Below, piece after piece: positions 9,501 to 10,562 of a DNA stretch of 10,562 nt. Every line of letters starts with the position of its first letter. Within the stretch, counting starts at the first letter, position 1. The notes beneath the pieces are model-generated. The model was not told the DNA's origin and made no database searches. It was given only the letters and a program-made list of their open reading frames with translations. A program made the translations under genes and the position numbers. This DNA comes from Asterionellopsis glacialis (lineage: Eukaryota; Bacillariophyta; Plagiogrammaphyceae; Rhaphoneidales; Asterionellopsidaceae), in assembly GCA_014885115.2 (NCBI GenBank), contig WKLE02003521.1, positions 1 through 10,562 on the forward strand, written 5' to 3'.

Positions 9501-10424
9501 GCGGGTTCTACATTCTTGACAAGATGTTGTCTCATCAATTCTATACAAGCTTCTATACTATCTTCATTGATAACTCGTCGATCAACACCAACACTGGTCA
9601 TGATTGTTAGCATAATAGATGCTGCCTCTAATCCTTGTCGTACTTGTGCAATTCTACTATATCCAACGCCATTCTTGAGCCACTGCATCATTCCACGGGA
9701 AGAATTTGAAAAGGCATCAAGGTGAGTCTGCAAAATTGAACAAGGTGACGGAAAGAGCAAAATACGCATTCCATTGTGTTCCTTTCGTGACCATGAATGC
9801 TACGCGCTCAACAACATTGACAGCACAGCCCATACACTGTACAACGTGATCATCTCATCTCACCTGATCGACACTTCCATTTCGATTCTCAACTTCATCG
9901 TATGCTTCTCGTACAATATTAATACTAGATGCATGTTCTACATGTTGTTCTAATATAGGTATCAGCATAGTAAGTGTATCTCCATCCACAAGACCAAACC
10001 CTGCCTTTACTTCAATTTCTTTTTCTTGTTCATGAAGGCTTCCATGACGACTCATATTGTTGCTGGCGTTGTCGTTGGTTCCATTACTTGCCTCTGTCGT
10101 TGTCGTCGTTGATGCATGATTATTATTTGCAGATGCACATAGCAGTTCTAATTGTTGTAATTCTTGTGGAAGTAATTGGCAACCATCACTATTATTTTTG
10201 TCAGCTTGTGTTGATGTTGATTGTCCCGCCCGTTTTGACGACGACGACGGCGAATGTTCAAACGCTCCATCATGAACGGCAGCGCGGGAAGCTTCACGTG
10301 CTTCTACAGCCATTAGAATTCGTTCTATAGTATCTGAAAACACATCATTGTTTGAATCTTCTGTAGTAGTATCCATGGTGACTACTCCTCTTTGACGTCC
10401 ATTCATGGAAGCTGTTGTCATCAT
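4500..10424 (-). CDS. SCC2: Cohesin loader SCC2 (Nipped-B/NIPBL/Mis4 family), three exons, 1893 aa
   Basis: SCC2 with SCC4/MAU2 loads cohesin onto chromatin and stimulates the SMC ATPases; this copy should act in the nucleus. Exons are 10424-9864, 9727-6626 and 6518-4500, joined in phase 0. After an Asn/Thr-rich N-terminus come an early helical segment typical of SCC2 (residues about 188-260), a Lys-rich tract (296-303), a C4HC3 PHD finger (668-715), the cohesin-associated HEAT repeat (915-1013; SVREAAVALVG and VSVRKRTLKIFRDIL are seen), basic linkers (about 1103-1173), and the Nipped-B C-terminal domain (1505-1706; GLINPMETVPYLFAL and LPYNTANDPLFIIYN are seen). The tail is acidic. Length is close to plant SCC2 (about 1850) and shorter than human NIPBL (about 2800). 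The start chosen is the first in-frame ATG (10424, A at -3). The frame stays open to the window edge, but upstream it contains only a GTG. A start in an exon outside the window cannot be excluded. Confidence 0.93.
6519..6625 (-). other. SCC2 intron 2 (107 bp, GT-AG, phase 0)
   Basis: On the minus strand the donor is CTG|GTACGTGT and the acceptor CACTGCTGTAG|GTGATAAG. A branch-point-like CACTAAT lies with its candidate A at 6535, 16 bases from the intron end. Splicing gives …VTPVL|VISHIDPMLPYL, which lines up with the NIPBL/SCC2 family across the junction. Unspliced, the frame ends at TAA (6566-6568). The apparent start of the downstream frame at 6518 is a GTG codon for Val, not an initiator. 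Confidence 0.9.
7250..7546 (-). other. Cohesin-associated HEAT repeats of SCC2
   Basis: Residues about 915-1013 form paired amphipathic helices: ASLRKLSVKAISQVIEADP, then SVREAAVALVGNYVL, then VSVRKRTLKIFRDILVSNP. This matches the family's conserved HEAT block, in which an Arg/Lys-rich SVRKR helix is a hallmark. It is followed by NVRDLVHALFQELWL, the equivalent of the NIPBL segment ending in a conserved Leu-Trp. These helices form part of the hook-shaped body that contacts cohesin. Confidence 0.88.
8150..8281 (-). other. PHD finger within SCC2
   Basis: Eight zinc ligands are visible in C4HC3 order: Cys670, Cys672, Cys685, Cys688, His693, Cys696, Cys710 and Cys713 of the spliced protein. The core reads FMLDCDRCHAWFHGSCVGV, very close to histone-reading PHD fingers of the PHF8/BPTF type. 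Trp691 sits where those proteins have the cage tryptophan, and Met682 where PHF8 has its cage methionine. The residue before the first Cys and the residue four past the second Cys, aromatic in PHF8, are Asn and Gly here. Plant SCC2 also has a PHD finger; animal NIPBL and yeast Scc2 do not. Confidence 0.92.
9728..9863 (-). other. SCC2 intron 1 (136 bp, GT-AG, phase 0)
   Basis: On the minus strand the donor reads CAG|GTGAGATGAG and the acceptor TTCAATTTTGCAG|ACTCAC. Both fit the consensus well. The flanking frames join without a frameshift (…SVDQ|THLDAF…). Retention would give an in-frame TGA at the third intron codon. The ATG at 9769, which opens a long reading frame through the acceptor, lies inside this intron and is not a real start. 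Confidence 0.88.
9864..10424 (-). other. SCC2: SCC2 exon 1 (187 codons, low-complexity N-terminus)
   Basis: This exon starts at tandem ATG codons (10424 and 10421) and ends at CAG before a GTGAG donor. It encodes Ser/Asn/Thr-rich, probably disordered protein with two short helical-looking parts: one near residues 30-50 (IERILMAVEAREASRAAV) and one at the end (LTMLIPILEQHVEHASS). In other SCC2 proteins the N-terminus binds SCC4/MAU2. That role here rests on position only, because these residues are poorly conserved across the family. Runs of Thr and Asn codons (about 10070-10135) look like recent triplet expansion. Confidence 0.8.
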
Positions 10425-10562
10425 TGTGGAATGATGATTTTCTGTCTCGAAAGACGTGAAGAGTTTGCCGCAAGCAAAATATGGCGAGAGAGTGTGAGCG
10501 AGAGAGGCGCCAAAGCACTCTCTACTCTCTAGACTTACTGCACGTATCGAACCTTTCACAGT
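10425..10562 (-). promoter_or_regulatory. Probable SCC2 5' leader (incomplete at window edge)
   Basis: The sequence upstream of the first ATG has no in-frame stop but also no ATG, so it is read here as 5' untranslated. It carries CT/GA-rich tracts with 8-bp inverted arms (AGAGAGTG at 10487-10494 and CACTCTCT at 10516-10523). These could form a hairpin whose loop holds GGCGCC. The transcription start and promoter lie beyond the window or cannot be identified. Confidence 0.45.

Larger units (their letters stand above)
6626..9727 (-). other. SCC2: SCC2 exon 2 (1034 codons: PHD finger and HEAT repeats)
   Basis: This is the largest exon, covering spliced residues 188-1221. It opens with a helical stretch containing GLEAASIMLTIMTS, which matches the conserved N-terminal part of SCC2/NIPBL. 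A Ser/Lys-rich insert, the PHD finger, a Lys-rich loop and the cohesin HEAT repeats follow. The last coding residues are FARVTPVL, just before the GTACGT donor. A basic, Ser-rich linker (about residues 1053-1173) containing RRKKSKSSK and RRKRQDSSKK could carry nuclear localisation signals; this is inferred from composition. Confidence 0.9.

Noticed and set aside
6566..9769. Stand-alone 1067-residue protein starting at the ATG at 9769
   Set aside because: The first 14 codons and the last 33 are intron sequence. The consensus acceptor at 9728 and donor at 6625, together with family alignment, show this is an internal exon of SCC2.

Overview
The window looks like nuclear DNA of a eukaryote, most likely a single-celled alga such as a diatom or another stramenopile. 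The reasons are two short GT-AG introns, Asn/Thr/Ser-rich low-complexity stretches inside a large conserved protein, a plant-like PHD finger in a cohesin loader, and a very AT-rich gene-free flank (64 of the first 240 bases are G or C by hand count). The lineage is an inference.

There is one convincing gene. It lies on the minus strand from about 10424 down to 4500, in three exons joined by two phase-0 introns (9728-9863 and 6519-6625). The spliced product is 1893 residues and is the cohesin loader SCC2 (Nipped-B/NIPBL/Mis4 family). It has a disordered Asn/Thr-rich N-terminus, an early helical segment, a C4HC3 PHD finger (about 668-715), the cohesin-associated HEAT repeat (about 915-1013), the Nipped-B C-terminal HEAT domain (about 1505-1706) and an acidic tail. 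The protein would act in the nucleus, with SCC4/MAU2, to load cohesin onto chromatin.

The other 4.5 kb (1-4499) holds no gene I can support. Positions 1-2000 are AT-rich without recognisable features. From about 2000 to 4100 the plus strand becomes A/C-rich and carries several degenerate tandem arrays with 6-, 9-, 15- and 16-bp units, built from words such as ACTAAC, ACTAGC, AAGAAC and ATCAAG. Two copies of a palindromic repeat centred on CAAGCTTG lie next to these arrays, about 840 bp apart. A 9-bp triplication abuts the SCC2 stop codon. Positions 4091-4473 are plain 3' flank.

I found no new multi-gene system. The points worth a second look are the SCC2 PHD finger with a partly altered methyl-lysine cage, the family of related short-unit arrays, and the paired palindromic repeat.
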